This document shows, one piece after another, positions 5,459-5,629 of a stretch of DNA of 5,629 nucleotides. The notes beneath the pieces are model-generated. The model saw only the letters and a program-made list of their open reading frames with translations, searched no databases and was not told the DNA's origin. The stretch is from Deltaproteobacteria bacterium (GTDB taxonomy: Bacteria > Desulfobacterota > BSN033 > UBA1163). The stretch's first letter is position 1. The number at the start of each line of letters is the position of its first letter. The translations under genes were made by a program, and so were the position numbers. Location: the NCBI GenBank assembly GCA_016875155.1, contig VGSD01000212.1, positions 1-5,629 of the forward strand. Reading direction: 5' to 3'.

Positions 5459-5629
5459 CACTTTAGCTCTTTGAAAAAAGAATAAGCTGGCAATTTAAGA
5501 TCTCGTCGGTTGACCGGGCTGCCAAGGCTTCTTTTGCGGTAGAGAGGATGATTTCTACCGGATTGTGACCCTGGAGTTGAGCGGAGCGGAACAAGGTCAT
5601 CAGAATCGATTGGGTTTTGGCCCCATCGT
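5455..5629 (-). mobile_element. end of an IS66-family-like insertion sequence (partial)
   Basis: The element enters from the right edge. The transposase stop lies at 5465-5463, and the bases just outside read GTAACACTTTAGCTC from 5455. IS66-family termini characteristically begin with GTAA, so I place the element's end at 5455, where the nuclease gene is interrupted. The boundary is inferred; the other end is outside the window and cannot be compared. Confidence 0.5.
5463..5629 (-). CDS. C-terminal end of an IS66-like transposase (TnpC type), partial
   Basis: On the - strand the frame is open from the right edge to a TAA at 5465-5463, giving the last 54 residues. DGAKTQSILMTLFRSAQLQGHNPVEIIL resembles the conserved C-terminal segment of IS66-family transposases, which commonly reads like GAxTQAILMSxxRTLxLRGxNPxExI. 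The DDE catalytic residues lie beyond the window. The tail STDEILNCQLILFSKS is not conserved as far as I know. The gene runs convergently to the nuclease gene, with only 4 bases between their stops. Family assignment comes from motif recognition, not a search; intactness of the rest cannot be judged. Confidence 0.65.
   Translation of the reverse strand, partial: DGAKTQSILMTLFRSAQLQGHNPVEIILSTAKEALAARSTDEILNCQLILFSKS

Overview
The window has moderate GC and reads as chromosomal accessory DNA from a Gram-negative bacterium. The cell-wall-recycling gene pair, the style of the PD-(D/E)XK and IS66-like proteins, and the GC-rich intergenic repeats suggest a deltaproteobacterial (Desulfobacterota-like) or similar environmental lineage. 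That assignment is inference only; no rRNA or marker gene is present.

Layout on the + strand: (1) 3-260 is the 3' end of an unrecognised protein-coding gene entering from the left. (2) 261-605 has no convincing gene and ends in a palindromic junction. (3) 411-1271 is an open frame whose part from about 606 onward is a MurU-type sugar-1-phosphate nucleotidyltransferase; the first strand and glycine-rich nucleotide-binding loop have been replaced by unrelated sequence. (4) 1272-1449 is an intergenic stretch holding two related GC-rich hairpin repeats, head to head. (5) 1450-2457 is an AmgK-type sugar kinase of the aminoglycoside phosphotransferase fold, intact. (6) 2549-3187 is a compact mazEF toxin-antitoxin module with its own near-consensus promoter and palindromic operator. 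(7) 3326-4816 is a 496-residue TPR protein. (8) 4841-5458 is a PD-(D/E)XK nuclease-like protein, in a likely operon with the TPR gene, that appears cut short at its C-terminus. (9) 5463-5629 on the - strand is the C-terminal end of an IS66-like transposase.

How the genes relate: MurU and AmgK are successive enzymes of the anhydromuropeptide recycling route (AmgK phosphorylates MurNAc at C1, MurU makes UDP-MurNAc), but the damaged MurU start suggests the pair may no longer work here. MazEF is an independent, self-regulated module. The TPR and nuclease genes lie 24 nt apart with a strong ribosome binding site and may be co-transcribed; any joint function is unknown.

The most notable signals are two gene breaks. 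The nuclease frame ends at a GTAA that may be the terminus of the adjacent IS66-like element, so the element itself may supply the stop codon. The nucleotidyltransferase has lost its G-x-G-T-R loop at an inverted-repeat junction. I did not find a clearly new biological system; the TPR/nuclease pair is the nearest candidate.
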